Shown here: piece after piece, positions 1 to 7,370 of the stretch | Numbering within the stretch: position 1 is the stretch's first letter | Layout of the letters: every line of letters begins with the position of its first letter | Origin: Thermoplasmata archaeon | Lineage (GTDB): Archaea > Thermoplasmatota > Thermoplasmata > Lutacidiplasmatales > UBA184 | Reading direction: 5' to 3' | Assembly (NCBI GenBank): GCA_021819135.1 | Contig: JAKASE010000001.1 | Coordinates: 1-64,000 of the forward strand | Length of the DNA stretch: 64,000 bases | The notes under the pieces: model-generated | What the model was told of the DNA's origin: nothing | What the model saw: the letters and a program-made list of their open reading frames with translations, nothing else | Databases searched by the model: none | Translations under genes and position numbers: made by a program

Positions 1-73
1 CGGCTGGGCCACTCCCCACGAGGTCTATCACGACCCCAAGTTGATGAGCCGGAAGCGAGTCAGGAGCCGTTGA
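1..73 (+). CDS. possible C-terminal end of a gene cut by the window edge
   Basis: From base 2 an open frame runs 23 codons to a TGA at 71-73 and ends in a basic tail (…LMSRKRVRSR). The part in view is too short for a family assignment and no start is visible. It could equally be an open stretch by chance in GC-rich DNA. Bases 74-172 show nothing I can name. Confidence 0.22.
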   Translation, partial: GWATPHEVYHDPKLMSRKRVRSR

Positions 74-172
74 GGGCGGCAGGATCTCCTGATAGTTCAA
101 GCGGCAACATGTCCTGATACACTACACCTAGGCACCTTACCGTCATTAGGGGGCGGCCGTTCCTTCCGTGCG

Positions 173-367
173 ATGGCATCCCGAGACGGCCCCGGCTCCC
201 CGTTCCCCCGGGGCCCGCAATCTCGTTGCCGGTGCGGCCACCTCCCCACGCATCACATGGTCGTGGTCCCGACGGAGGAGACCGCGAACTTTCGCCTCGA
301 CCCGTCCGGGCCGTGCCAGATCTGCGGGGAGTCCGTCTGCCGTCGGTACGCCCCGGCGCCGCCGTAG
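173..367 (+). CDS. small putative zinc-binding protein, 64 aa
   Basis: Short ATG-started protein of 64 residues. A C-x-C-G-H group lies at residues 19-23 with further His at 27-28, followed by C-x2-C at 48-51 and a Cys at 56. This spacing of Cys and His in a tiny protein suggests a zinc-stabilised fold, but I do not recognise a family. It runs convergently toward the SRPBCC gene and ends 31 bases from it. The Cys pattern is the only support, so the call is tentative. Confidence 0.42.
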   Translation: MASRDGPGSPFPRGPQSRCRCGHLPTHHMVVVPTEETANFRLDPSGPCQICGESVCRRYAPAPP

Positions 368-398
368 GGCGTGGCGGGGGGCGATACCTTGACGGCCT

Positions 399-860
399 TC
401 AGCCGTAGGCGGCCTGGATCAGGTGGTCCTTGAGCCGCTGGAGGCGGTCCTCCCAGAAGTGGAAGTGCCAGGAACGGGCCTCCTCCCAGGCGTCTCCCGA
501 TCCCCATCCCGCGTGCTCGAGCGTGACGTCGACCCCTTCGGGCGACTCCTGGAGACGGAAATAGACCTGGCTCGGGGGAGACCCCTCTCCGCGCATCAAC
601 GCAACATACTCCGGGGGACCCTGCCAGGTGAATCCGAGGTCGACATCGTTCGTGCGCTGGAGGATCTGGCCGGAGCTCGTGAAGGCTCGCGGTTCGGTGA
701 ACCGGAGCTCGTATTCCCCGCCCACGTCGGCCCCGACCCGGGCCTCCTCACAGAGCCAGCGACGGAGCGTCGCGGGCTCGACGAGCGCACCATAGATCAT
801 CGGTACCGGCAGGGGGATCGTCACCTGGATGAGGATCGGGTCGAGTCCTTCGTCGGCCAC
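399..860 (-). CDS. SRPBCC / AHSA1-like protein
   Basis: 153-residue single-domain protein of the SRPBCC (START-like, Aha1 C-terminal-like) superfamily. The hallmarks run through the whole chain: an N-terminal beta strand with I/V-rich residues, a segment on loading and 'LRRWLCEE' near residue 30, a central 'GGEYELRF' strand pair, and a C-terminal long helix with W-x-x-R-L-x-x-L around 135-148. Such proteins bind hydrophobic ligands or act as Hsp90-ATPase activator homologues; no ligand can be inferred here. The GTG at 860 is chosen because the domain begins directly after it and a box A-like CTATAG sits at 884-889, about 26 bases upstream, which fits a leaderless mRNA. An open frame continues further upstream but its sequence looks non-coding. 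Confidence 0.75.
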   Translation of the reverse strand: MADEGLDPILIQVTIPLPVPMIYGALVEPATLRRWLCEEARVGADVGGEYELRFTEPRAFTSSGQILQRTNDVDLGFTWQGPPEYVALMRGEGSPPSQVYFRLQESPEGVDVTLEHAGWGSGDAWEEARSWHFHFWEDRLQRLKDHLIQAAYG

Positions 861-964
861 GTCGTCCGTTCCGTCACCCGCGGCTATAGGGTTTGCCCGA
901 AGGCGGCTCGAACCGTCCGTGACCGACGGTACCCCGCCGTCCCGGGCGCGTCGGCACGCCCCGG

Positions 965-1468
965 TCAGGCCCGGCGGGCCCGAGCCGATCGCACGGAGGC
1001 ACGGGACGACGGGCGCCGTCTTGGCCGGGACGAACCGGTCCGATGACGCGTCGGCGACGGCACCTTCCGCTCCGCGGACGCACCCGCACGGGAGCGGGTC
1101 TCCCGTTCGATGAACGCGGCCGGGGCGCCGAGGAGCCAGTAGACGTTCCCGTCCGGGTCGGCGAACTTGGCCATGCCGCCCCACTCCCTCTTCTGGAACG
1201 GCTCGGTAAAGACGACGCCCTTGGCTTCCATCCGCCGGGCCAACGCCTCGAGCTCGTCCGAGACGAAGGCGATCCCTGTGTTCCCGGCGGAGACCGGCTC
1301 GAACCCCTCGCACAGGTGAAGGACGAACCGGTCCCCCTCGGGGGCGACCATCACGGCGTGCCCCGCACCGCCCACGAGGTGCCGGAGGAATCCCATCTTC
1401 TCCTCCCACCACGCGGCGGCCTCTTCGGCGTTCGTCACGGACACGGCGACATCGGCGAGCGCGATCAT
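965..1468 (-). CDS. VOC (glyoxalase/bleomycin-resistance) superfamily protein
   Basis: About 120 residues form one vicinal-oxygen-chelate domain with paired beta-alpha-beta-beta-beta motifs. It opens with 'ADVAVSVTNAEEAAAWW', has the typical GF/LG turn after the first helix, and ends with 'FADPDGNVYWLL', the usual D-P-x-G-N-x closing strand. Such proteins bind a metal and act on or sequester small electrophiles; the substrate cannot be read from sequence. The last ~45 residues are Arg/Ser-rich and look unrelated to the domain. The ATG at 1468 is preferred because the fold begins there; an in-frame start at 1498 would add ten unconserved residues. It lies 105 bases upstream of the SRPBCC gene on the same strand. 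Confidence 0.72.
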   Translation of the reverse strand: MIALADVAVSVTNAEEAAAWWEEKMGFLRHLVGGAGHAVMVAPEGDRFVLHLCEGFEPVSAGNTGIAFVSDELEALARRMEAKGVVFTEPFQKREWGGMAKFADPDGNVYWLLGAPAAFIERETRSRAGASAERKVPSPTRHRTGSSRPRRRPSSRASVRSARARRA

Positions 1469-1600
1469 CCCGCATCCGGAGGCGCGCCTCCCCTTCAACC
1501 CCGTCGTGCCCCCCGCGGCACGCTCCGGCGGCTCGGTGTTCCGCGCCGGGTCGGGGGTTTATGGGGAAGGTGGGCATGGTATCCGACGTCGGAGCGCGTC

Positions 1601-3013
1601 GTGAGGATCTCGCGCGGACGCCTCGTCGCGCTGATCGTCGTGGTCCTTGTGGTTCTCGCCGGGCTGCTGTCATACCTGGTCCTGGCTCCGTCCTCCTCCC
1701 CCGCACCGAGCACGCGTCCTCCCGGCACCGCCGCCTGCCTTTCGACTTCCGGTGGTGGATCCACGGGGGCCAACTGGACCACCTACCACGGAGACAACGC
1801 CCGCTCGGGTGTGGTGGCCGCCGCGACGGGGATCACCGCGGTCCGACCCGCCTGGTCCGGCCCGACCGCGCTCGACGGGGCGGTGTACGCCGAACCGCTC
1901 CTCTGCGGTACCGTGGTCTATGCCGCGACCGAACAGGACACCGTCTACGCCATCAACCTCACGAACGGGGCGGTGATCTGGTCGACCCACCTCGGTGCGC
2001 CGGTGCCCAGCTCCTCGCTCCCGTGCGGCGACATCAGCCCGAGCGGGATCACGGGGACCCCGGTGATCGACCTCTCCACCGGTACGCTCTACGCGGTCGC
2101 GTTCCTCGCCCCCGGCCAGCACGTGATGTTCGGGCTCTCGGTGCGGAACGGGACGGTCGTTTCCCGAGCCGAGGCCGACCCGCTGGGATCTGTCCCGACC
2201 GCAGAGCAGCAGCGCGGCGCCCTCGCGCTCGCGAACGGCTACGTCTACGTCCCGTACGGCGGGCTCTACGGGGACTGCGGAGACTACCACGGATGGGTGG
2301 AAGGGATCCCCACCCAGGAGTCCGGCAACATCTCCTACCAAGTGCCCACCCAGCGCGAGGGCGGGGTCTGGGCATCCGGTGGGATCGCGGTCGATGCGAA
2401 CGGCAACCTGTGGATCGCCACCGGCAACGGGGCATCGTCGACGACGTTCGACTACGGGGACTCCGTGATCGAGCTGTCGCCGTCACTCTCGATGGTCGCC
2501 TACTTTGCGCCCTCGAACTGGGCGTCCCTGAACGCCGGCGACACGGACCTCGGCTCCCTCGCACCGACCGTGCTTCCGAGCGGGGAGATCCTCCAGGTGG
2601 GAAAGCAGGGGGTCGGCTATCTTCTCTCGGCCTCCGCTCCGGGAGGTATCGGAGGAGAGCTCTACAACGCGACGGTCTGCAGCGGCGGCGCCTACGGCGG
2701 CACCGCGCACTCCGGCGCGGTCGTGTTCGTCCCCTGCACGGACGGCCTCGTCGCGGTCCAGGTGACCTCGGTCGGATTCTCCATCCTGTGGACCGCTTCC
2801 GGATTCGACTCGGGCTCCCCGGTCGAGACCGGGAACATCACCTGGGCGGTCGACGTGGGTTCCGCCACATTGTTGGGGTTCGATGCGGCCACGGGGCAGA
2901 CCGTCTTCACCTTCCCCCTGGGGGGCGCGCAGCATTTTGAGAGCCCCGCGGCCACGGCCACGACCCTCGTCGTCGGCTCGGGGACGGGCCTCTTGGCCTA
3001 CTCGCTCTCCTGA
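1601..3013 (+). CDS. membrane-anchored PQQ-like beta-propeller protein
   Basis: 470 residues starting at GTG 1601. Residues about 8-30 are one strongly hydrophobic helix (LVALIVVVLVVLAGLLSYLV), so the protein is either anchored or carries a signal peptide, and the rest faces outside. The body is built of repeated strands with the PQQ/pyrrolo-quinoline-type propeller pattern: A-W-x-x-x-L/x-G-x-V/Y-x-x-P repeats, 'VYAATEQDTVYAINLTNG' near 106-123, and later 'LLGFDAATGQTVF'. Two N-x-T/S sequons and several Cys are compatible with an extracytoplasmic location. The active-site residues of a quinoprotein dehydrogenase are not evident, so a scaffold or binding role is as likely as an enzyme. It stands alone between oppositely oriented neighbours. 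Confidence 0.72.
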   Translation: MRISRGRLVALIVVVLVVLAGLLSYLVLAPSSSPAPSTRPPGTAACLSTSGGGSTGANWTTYHGDNARSGVVAAATGITAVRPAWSGPTALDGAVYAEPLLCGTVVYAATEQDTVYAINLTNGAVIWSTHLGAPVPSSSLPCGDISPSGITGTPVIDLSTGTLYAVAFLAPGQHVMFGLSVRNGTVVSRAEADPLGSVPTAEQQRGALALANGYVYVPYGGLYGDCGDYHGWVEGIPTQESGNISYQVPTQREGGVWASGGIAVDANGNLWIATGNGASSTTFDYGDSVIELSPSLSMVAYFAPSNWASLNAGDTDLGSLAPTVLPSGEILQVGKQGVGYLLSASAPGGIGGELYNATVCSGGAYGGTAHSGAVVFVPCTDGLVAVQVTSVGFSILWTASGFDSGSPVETGNITWAVDVGSATLLGFDAATGQTVFTFPLGGAQHFESPAATATTLVVGSGTGLLAYSLS

Positions 3014-3076
3014 GCCCACCCGCGGACTCCGCGAACGCAAGGACCGAGGAGAGGTCGGTGCAGACCTCGCCCCGGG

Positions 3077-3757
3077 CTACGGAGCATCCGGGGGCGTCCC
3101 GTCCGGACGACAGGCCTCTCGGATCAAGGTGCGACAGCGCTCCCGGGCGTTTTCGAGCGCCTCGTCGTCGATGCCGGGCACCCCGCACATCATCAGGAGC
3201 GCCGCGCGGGTCGCCTCGGTGACCTTGCTCCGCTCGGCGTTGCGATACGGGTACACCGCGACGAGCTCGCGGTCCGCCTCGTCCTCGATCACCGCCTCGA
3301 CCCCGGTGAGACGGAGCGGCTTCGTCATCCCGATCCCGACGAACTCCTCCCCCGCCCGGGCCCGTCGGAGCGTGAGGGCCGCGGGATGGATCCGGTCCCG
3401 GTCGAACGCGGCGATCGCGATCGAGCTCTCGAGCGACGCGAGATTGTACGCATCAACGAGGGTGTTGATCGTCGGGAGTTCCCTGCCCCCGAGGACCCGC
3501 CGCGCGATCGCCTCGGCCGCGGGTCGGGTCTTCGTCGGGTCAACGCCGACCCGCCAGTAGAACTCCCGGTAGGCGCGGAAGAGCGGGGCCTCACGTAGCG
3601 CGTCCAGGGTGGTTCCCCGCGACCGAGAGGTCGCGAGGATCCGAGCCTTCGCCGATTCGAGACGCGGGTCTCTCGGTCGGACCGTGAGGCTCTCGAGCTC
3701 GAGCTCGAGTACCCGAAGACCGGGGAACTCCGCTTCGAGGAACGGATCGACACGCAT
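3077..3757 (-). CDS. B3/4 domain protein (PheRS beta B3/B4-like)
   Basis: 226-residue protein matching the stand-alone B3/4 domain seen in phenylalanyl-tRNA synthetase beta chains. Typical elements are 'FYWRVGVDPTKTRPAAEA' near residue 68-85, 'NTLVDAYNLASLESSIAIA' near 98-116 and 'AVYPYRNAERSKVT' near 168-181. In free form these proteins are thought to bind tRNA or amino acids, possibly in editing; that role is established only loosely. It is a single gene facing the beta-propeller gene tail to tail. A weak box A (CAAATAG on the minus strand) lies just upstream at about 3799-3805. Confidence 0.75.
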   Translation of the reverse strand: MRVDPFLEAEFPGLRVLELELESLTVRPRDPRLESAKARILATSRSRGTTLDALREAPLFRAYREFYWRVGVDPTKTRPAAEAIARRVLGGRELPTINTLVDAYNLASLESSIAIAAFDRDRIHPAALTLRRARAGEEFVGIGMTKPLRLTGVEAVIEDEADRELVAVYPYRNAERSKVTEATRAALLMMCGVPGIDDEALENARERCRTLIREACRPDGTPPDAP

Positions 3758-3940
3758 CGTGAGCCCCGGCGGCGGACGGTGGGAAGGTCGGGTCCGCTAT
3801 TTGAGCTGGGACGGGAGCGCACGACGGAGCCCGTCCCCGTCCCTCCCCGAAGCGTAACGGAGGAATCGGTTCGGGAGCCGGCCCGCCGCGGATCGGGGGA
3901 TGGCCTTGGAGCCGGCGGAGGTCGCGTCCACGCCGCGCGG

Positions 3941-4921
3941 TCAGACGCTTTCGGGAGGGTGGGTCTCCTCCGGACCCGGGGGGGCCGCGTGCGAACGGGT
4001 CGCCTCCCGATAGGCCTTCCAGAGGCTATTACCGCCGATCACCCCGACCACGAGGACGATCAGCAGCGTGGCGATGCCGATCTGATCGAGGTTGGGGATC
4101 GAGGTACCGGTGGCGAGGTAATAGTCCTCGAGCCACGGGAGGGCTGCGACGACCGTTCCGACGGCCATGAACGCGACCCCACCCATGTAGAGCGTCCGGG
4201 CCGCCGTTCTCCGACCGATCGACTGGATCTGTCCGTTGGAGAGCTTCTTCAGCCGCGCCAGGCGGGCGAAGAGCATCCCGGTGAGGATCTGCATCACCAT
4301 CGTGCCGAGGCCAAAGACCGCACCGACGAGCGCGGCCCACCCGACGTTCGGCATCTGGGGCGCGAGGACGAAGATGAGAATGACCGCGAACCCCCCGACG
4401 CCCCAGCCGGCGACGAACCCATGGAGGACCGCCATCCGCAACGGGATCGGCTTCGTCCCTTCCACGGGGGCGTGCTCGGGACTGGCGGTGTAGGTATGGT
4501 GGGTGTGGTCCGTGAAGAACCGGCCGAGAAGGCGTTCCATCGCTCCGTCGAGCGGCAGATGGATGTCGGAGCCGCGCAGGAGGTACCAGCCGGCCACGAA
4601 CATCACGAACCCGACGGCGACGTAGATGTACCCATCGAGGTTGTACGCCTCGTAGACGGCCGCGAGGCCCAGGAATCCGAGGGCGGTCAGGATCGCCCGC
4701 TGGACGGCGAACCCGGTCGAGAAGACGAGGCCGGCGCGGGCGCCCCCACGAGTGCTGTAACTGCCGATCGAGTAGCTGAACGTGATCGGCCAGGTGTGCT
4801 CGTCCGGCGTCGCTCCGTGGAAGAGTCCGAGGAGGAACCCGATCGCGAGGATCACCGGGACCGTGAGGCCGGCCGCCGAGGCACCGTTGAACAGGGCGAA
4901 GATGGTATCGAAGATCGACAT
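3941..4921 (-). CDS. NicO/RcnA-like nickel/cobalt transport membrane protein
   Basis: 326-residue polytopic protein with about seven membrane helices (around 20-35, 64-92, 98-116, 163-188, 193-218, 242-263 and 280-300). The first helix ends in 'HGATPDEH' (residues 35-42), the His/Asp metal-filter motif of the NiCoT/NicO/UreH-like group. A second His cluster (HTHHT) lies in the loop near 141. Known relatives move Ni2+ or Co2+ across the cell membrane, inward or outward. It starts nine bases after a DtxR-type regulator on the same strand and shares its metal-responsive operator at 5398-5419, so uptake or efflux is likely metal-controlled. Direction of transport and exact metal remain open. Confidence 0.75.
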   Translation of the reverse strand: MSIFDTIFALFNGASAAGLTVPVILAIGFLLGLFHGATPDEHTWPITFSYSIGSYSTRGGARAGLVFSTGFAVQRAILTALGFLGLAAVYEAYNLDGYIYVAVGFVMFVAGWYLLRGSDIHLPLDGAMERLLGRFFTDHTHHTYTASPEHAPVEGTKPIPLRMAVLHGFVAGWGVGGFAVILIFVLAPQMPNVGWAALVGAVFGLGTMVMQILTGMLFARLARLKKLSNGQIQSIGRRTAARTLYMGGVAFMAVGTVVAALPWLEDYYLATGTSIPNLDQIGIATLLIVLVVGVIGGNSLWKAYREATRSHAAPPGPEETHPPESV

Positions 4922-4930
4922 CGTGGCCCC

Positions 4931-5362
4931 CTAACCCGCTCCCCGACGGCTCCGGCACGGTGCGATCGGGGCGCCGTGCGGGCACTCCTGCGGGTGGCCC
5001 TCGGCGGCGCAAAGCCGGTCGACGGTCTGGTGGGAGAGCGCGAGGTCCACCTCCAGCGCGGCGAGGTGCGTGTCCTTCGCGGAAAGACCGAGCTGCTGGA
5101 AGAGGCTCTCGGCGACACGGTGATGCCGCTGGTACTCGGCGAGGCAGGCCTGGCCGCGGGCCGTGAGGCGGCTCTTTCCACGGAATCGGCTGACGAGATG
5201 CAATGCTTCGAGCGCGGTGAGGTGCTCGAGCGCGGACGGCGCCCGCATCCGGAGCGCCCGGGCCACCTCGTTCAGCGATGCCCCTCGCTCGGGGGTCTCC
5301 CCGCGCTGCACCGCGATCAGGGTCTGAACCTGTCGCCGGCTCAGACGTTCCAGCAGTTCCAT
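4931..5362 (-). CDS. DtxR/MntR-family metal-dependent transcriptional regulator
   Basis: 143 residues. An N-terminal winged helix-turn-helix (roughly residues 8-60, 'LNEVARALRMRAPSALEHLTALEA') is followed by the DtxR dimerisation/metal region: 'YQRHHRVAESLFQQLGL' (about 78-94), then a Glu/Asp-rich helix and 'LSHQTVDRLCAAEGHPQECPHG' in two halves around 110-131 with Cys, His and Glu ligands. The protein stops at the end of that region, so it is a short form without the SH3-like third domain. The ATG at 5362 is used; a GTG at 5380 would add six residues. It is the first gene of a two-gene unit with the metal transporter. Two overlapping dyads directly upstream imply autoregulation. Confidence 0.78.
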   Translation of the reverse strand: MELLERLSRRQVQTLIAVQRGETPERGASLNEVARALRMRAPSALEHLTALEALHLVSRFRGKSRLTARGQACLAEYQRHHRVAESLFQQLGLSAKDTHLAALEVDLALSHQTVDRLCAAEGHPQECPHGAPIAPCRSRRGAG

Positions 5363-5397
5363 GCCAGCGCCAGCGCTCACAAGTACTTGAGCACAAC

Positions 5398-5419
5398 CCT
5401 AATTTTTAGGTTTGACCTA
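5398..5419. promoter_or_regulatory. double dyad operator for the DtxR-type regulator
   Basis: Two perfect dyads overlap here: CCTAA-TTT-TTAGG at 5398-5410 and TAGGT-TTG-ACCTA at 5407-5419. Both carry the TTAGG/CCTAA half-site typical of DtxR/IdeR boxes. On the minus strand an AT-rich box A-like sequence (CAAATAATAGG) lies immediately upstream at about 5416-5426, so a repressor bound here would cover the promoter-to-start region of the regulator-transporter operon. Confidence 0.72.
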
Positions 5420-5507
5420 TTATTTGTGTCGCCGTCCGCCGGGGACCTACGGTGGCGTCGGTGCCGGGGGACCAGCTGGTAGGGCCGTATCGTGAAGGTC
5501 CGATGCA

Positions 5508-5981
5508 TCACTTATCGTCGCTTCGGCGACCACCCGCGGCGAGGAGGTCCGCTTCGAGGACCGGATCCTCCGCCGCCTCGGCGGGCAAGGAGAGACGGGC
5601 GGGTCGGGCGGCAGTGCGAATGCTCGCAAAGGTGGCGATCAGGCTCGCCACGTAGCAGAGGAAACCCCCGAGCAGGTAGCCTCCGCCGCTGTAGAAACTG
5701 AGCAGGGAGAGGGTCATGATCCCGACCCCGAGGACCCGATGTCGCTCCGGCGCGAAGTAGATCGCGGTGCTCAACACTTCCATCAGGACCGCCCCGATCA
5801 TCCCGGCGACTCCCACCACAGCGGCGGAGATGCTCAGCGTCCCTCCGAGGGTGGCGGCCGGGGGTGAGCTGAAGACGATGTCGTAGACTGACTGAACCAG
5901 GGTCAGGGCCACCCCGAGAGTGCCGATCGCCAGGGCCCCTTCCGTCCCACCGGCTCCCGCGCCACGCGAACCGTCAGCCAT
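5508..5981 (-). CDS. small membrane protein, four predicted helices
   Basis: 157-residue protein with four hydrophobic stretches near residues 16-36, 44-68, 84-95 and 97-118. A Gly-rich 'FYSGGGYLLGGFLCYV' turn links the last two. The C-terminal 35 residues are soluble and charged. The pattern resembles small DUF6114-like membrane proteins, but I would not assign a function. It lies between the metal-regulator operon and the left end of the integrated element, 95 bases outside the repeat. No co-directional partner is close. Confidence 0.6.
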   Translation of the reverse strand: MADGSRGAGAGGTEGALAIGTLGVALTLVQSVYDIVFSSPPAATLGGTLSISAAVVGVAGMIGAVLMEVLSTAIYFAPERHRVLGVGIMTLSLLSFYSGGGYLLGGFLCYVASLIATFASIRTAARPARLSLPAEAAEDPVLEADLLAAGGRRSDDK

Positions 5982-6076
5982 TTCTGGCTGGAGCGTTCGA
6001 ATCGTGTCCGGCGATTTCTACCCTGTGGAAACGGTCGAGGTCCGCTCGCGGGCTCCTCGGATCGCGGCCTCAGGGA

Positions 6077-6091
6077 AATGGACTGGTCGGG
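6077..6091. repeat. left attachment repeat (15 bp)
   Basis: Identical to the tRNA-Ala 3'-end sequence at 13314-13328; identity stops one base further on both sides. It marks the tRNA-distal boundary of the integrated element. Confidence 0.85.
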
Positions 6092-6121
6092 GTCCCCTAA
6101 CTTGTGCGCGTTGGGTCGATG

Positions 6122-6126
6122 AAAAA
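6122..6126 (-). terminator. T-run behind the last element gene
   Basis: On the minus strand five T residues follow the stop codon of the zinc-ribbon gene by about 35 bases. Archaeal RNA polymerase commonly stops at such short T runs. It lies between the last gene and the left attachment repeat, where the element's long transcript should end. Only the T run supports this. Confidence 0.35.
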
Positions 6127-6160
6127 TCGAGACATGCGTCCCTCTACTCAGTTTCAATCA

Positions 6161-6682
6161 TTACCGATTCGTCGCGAGCAGCCGGTACGCTTTGTCCCGA
6201 TTCTCGGAAGAGATTTCGTCTCGGTCCACGCGGCGCGAGAGCTCCGGGACGAGCACCCACCTATCGACCTCGGCGCAGGACGGGTCCCGGAGCCACCGTA
6301 AGAGCTCGTCTTCGGTGAGCTGGCTCGGGGGTACGTCGAGAGGTCGCGACGAAGGCGCGGACCTGGCGGGCTCGGCCGGTCGCTCGGAGTCGTCCACGAG
6401 CCGCGCCGCCGCGTCCCACTCCGGGGTTCCGGCCGGAGGCCAATTCGCCGGGTCCCTAAGCAGCTCGACCGCTTCCCGGCGCGAGATCGTCTCCTCCTCC
6501 GGCTCGTCCGGGAACGGCTCTGCGACCGGAGAGTCCGGTACGATCGGGAGGGAAGGAACCGGAGAGTCGCGGCCCCGCGCGACCCTCTTCCGGTCGCGGT
6601 CGTATCTCTTCCGGCACCGACCGCACCGGAGCGCCTTCCCACGCCGCAGCGGACGCCCACAATCCTCGCACCGGCGGTTCAT
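6161..6682 (-). CDS. element protein with N-terminal zinc ribbon, 173 aa
   Basis: Starts at ATG 6682 because the Cys cluster begins at once: C-x2-C at residues 5-8 and C-x2-C near 18-21, followed by a basic stretch (RKRYDRDRKR). That layout is a treble-clef or ribbon zinc finger that could bind nucleic acid. The remaining 130 residues are acidic and proline-rich with a repeated 'LLRDPxxW'/'LRWLRDPS' pattern around 73-82 and 132-140. No enzyme motif is visible. It is the last gene of the element and the only one separated from its upstream neighbour by a gap (220 bases), so it may have its own promoter or leader. Function unknown. Confidence 0.6.
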   Translation of the reverse strand: MNRRCEDCGRPLRRGKALRCGRCRKRYDRDRKRVARGRDSPVPSLPIVPDSPVAEPFPDEPEEETISRREAVELLRDPANWPPAGTPEWDAAARLVDDSERPAEPARSAPSSRPLDVPPSQLTEDELLRWLRDPSCAEVDRWVLVPELSRRVDRDEISSENRDKAYRLLATNR

Positions 6683-6902
6683 AGAAACTCGCAGGACCCC
6701 CGGACAGAATGGATGTATGGTGTCGGCCTGTACGCCCCTGCCTGTTCGCAGTTCCGCGTCCTCGTCTGAGCTTCGCAACAACCCCGGACACCGTCCGGGC
6801 TTGCGTACTGGGGTCTCGAACCCGGAATCGTGCCCGAACTATTCCACTCTGTACGGTCTATGGGTCCAAGAGTCGGGACCTTTCGTGCGAGATTTGCTCC
6901 GT
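6683..6902 (-). other. 220-base non-coding gap with a hairpin
   Basis: The only gap in an otherwise gapless gene chain. It contains a perfect stem CCCGGAC-ACC-GTCCGGG at 6783-6799 and, on the minus strand, a GGGTTCGAGACCC motif at 6810-6822 that looks like a T-loop but is not backed by a cloverleaf. It could hold a leader, a small RNA or part of an origin. No open frame with protein character was seen. Confidence 0.45.
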
Positions 6903-7370
6903 TCATCGGCCCCCTAAGCCGGCGGCCTTCCGTGCGAGTGCGTCTGCGCTTGGGACCCCCGCCTGGCGCTCGCGGCCGTGGTACGATCGGGACCACCTCA
7001 GATCGAACGACCCGAGCTTCGCTCGCTCCTCCGCGATCTGCTCGAGCAGGACTCGGAGAGCCGGGTCGTGAGGCTTCCCCCGCGCGTTGACGATCTCGAC
7101 CAGGGAGGAGGAGTCCGTTCGGGCGCGGAGATCCCGGACCCCGTGACGCTGACGGGCCACCTTCATCCCTCGGAGGAGGGTCGCGGCCTCCGCGTGGGTC
7201 GGCGAGGGAAGGAACCCGAGAGCGACCGAGTACTTCCCGACGGGGCGCATCGTCGGATTGCGGAGGACAATCCCCCCGCCAGCCCGCCGGAGCTCGATCC
7301 CATCGACAACCTTACGGACGGTGGGATTGAGCGACGCGTCGGTCTCGAGGTGGTACAAGGTCGCGTTCAT
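6903..7370 (-). CDS. RNase H fold protein (RNase HI-like)
   Basis: 155 residues with the RNase HI order of acidic sites: an N-terminal strand 'LYHLETDAS' with Asp near residue 11, Glu in 'HAEAATLL' (near 60), and Asp in 'RTDSSSLV' (near 85). The C-terminal 'ADALARKA' helix near 143-150 resembles the usual closing motif. Such proteins cut RNA in RNA-DNA hybrids, which could serve primer removal for an element with its own primase; an inactive RNase H fold used for binding is also possible. Its ATG overlaps the stop of the serine recombinase (ATGA at 7370-7367). The usual fourth acidic residue is not clearly placed. Confidence 0.7.
   Translation of the reverse strand: MNATLYHLETDASLNPTVRKVVDGIELRRAGGGIVLRNPTMRPVGKYSVALGFLPSPTHAEAATLLRGMKVARQRHGVRDLRARTDSSSLVEIVNARGKPHDPALRVLLEQIAEERAKLGSFDLRWSRSYHGRERQAGVPSADALARKAAGLGGR

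Noticed and set aside
861-1706. N-terminal extension of the SRPBCC gene to 1706
   Set aside because: It overlaps the VOC gene on the same strand in another frame and is Arg-rich noise.
3779-5482. 567-codon plus-strand frame across the DtxR-NicO operon
   Set aside because: No domain; both minus-strand genes in the area are well supported with an operator.
6800-6880. Possible tRNA on the minus strand around GGGTTCGAGACCC
   Set aside because: The T stem has only three pairs, and no acceptor or anticodon stem can be formed.
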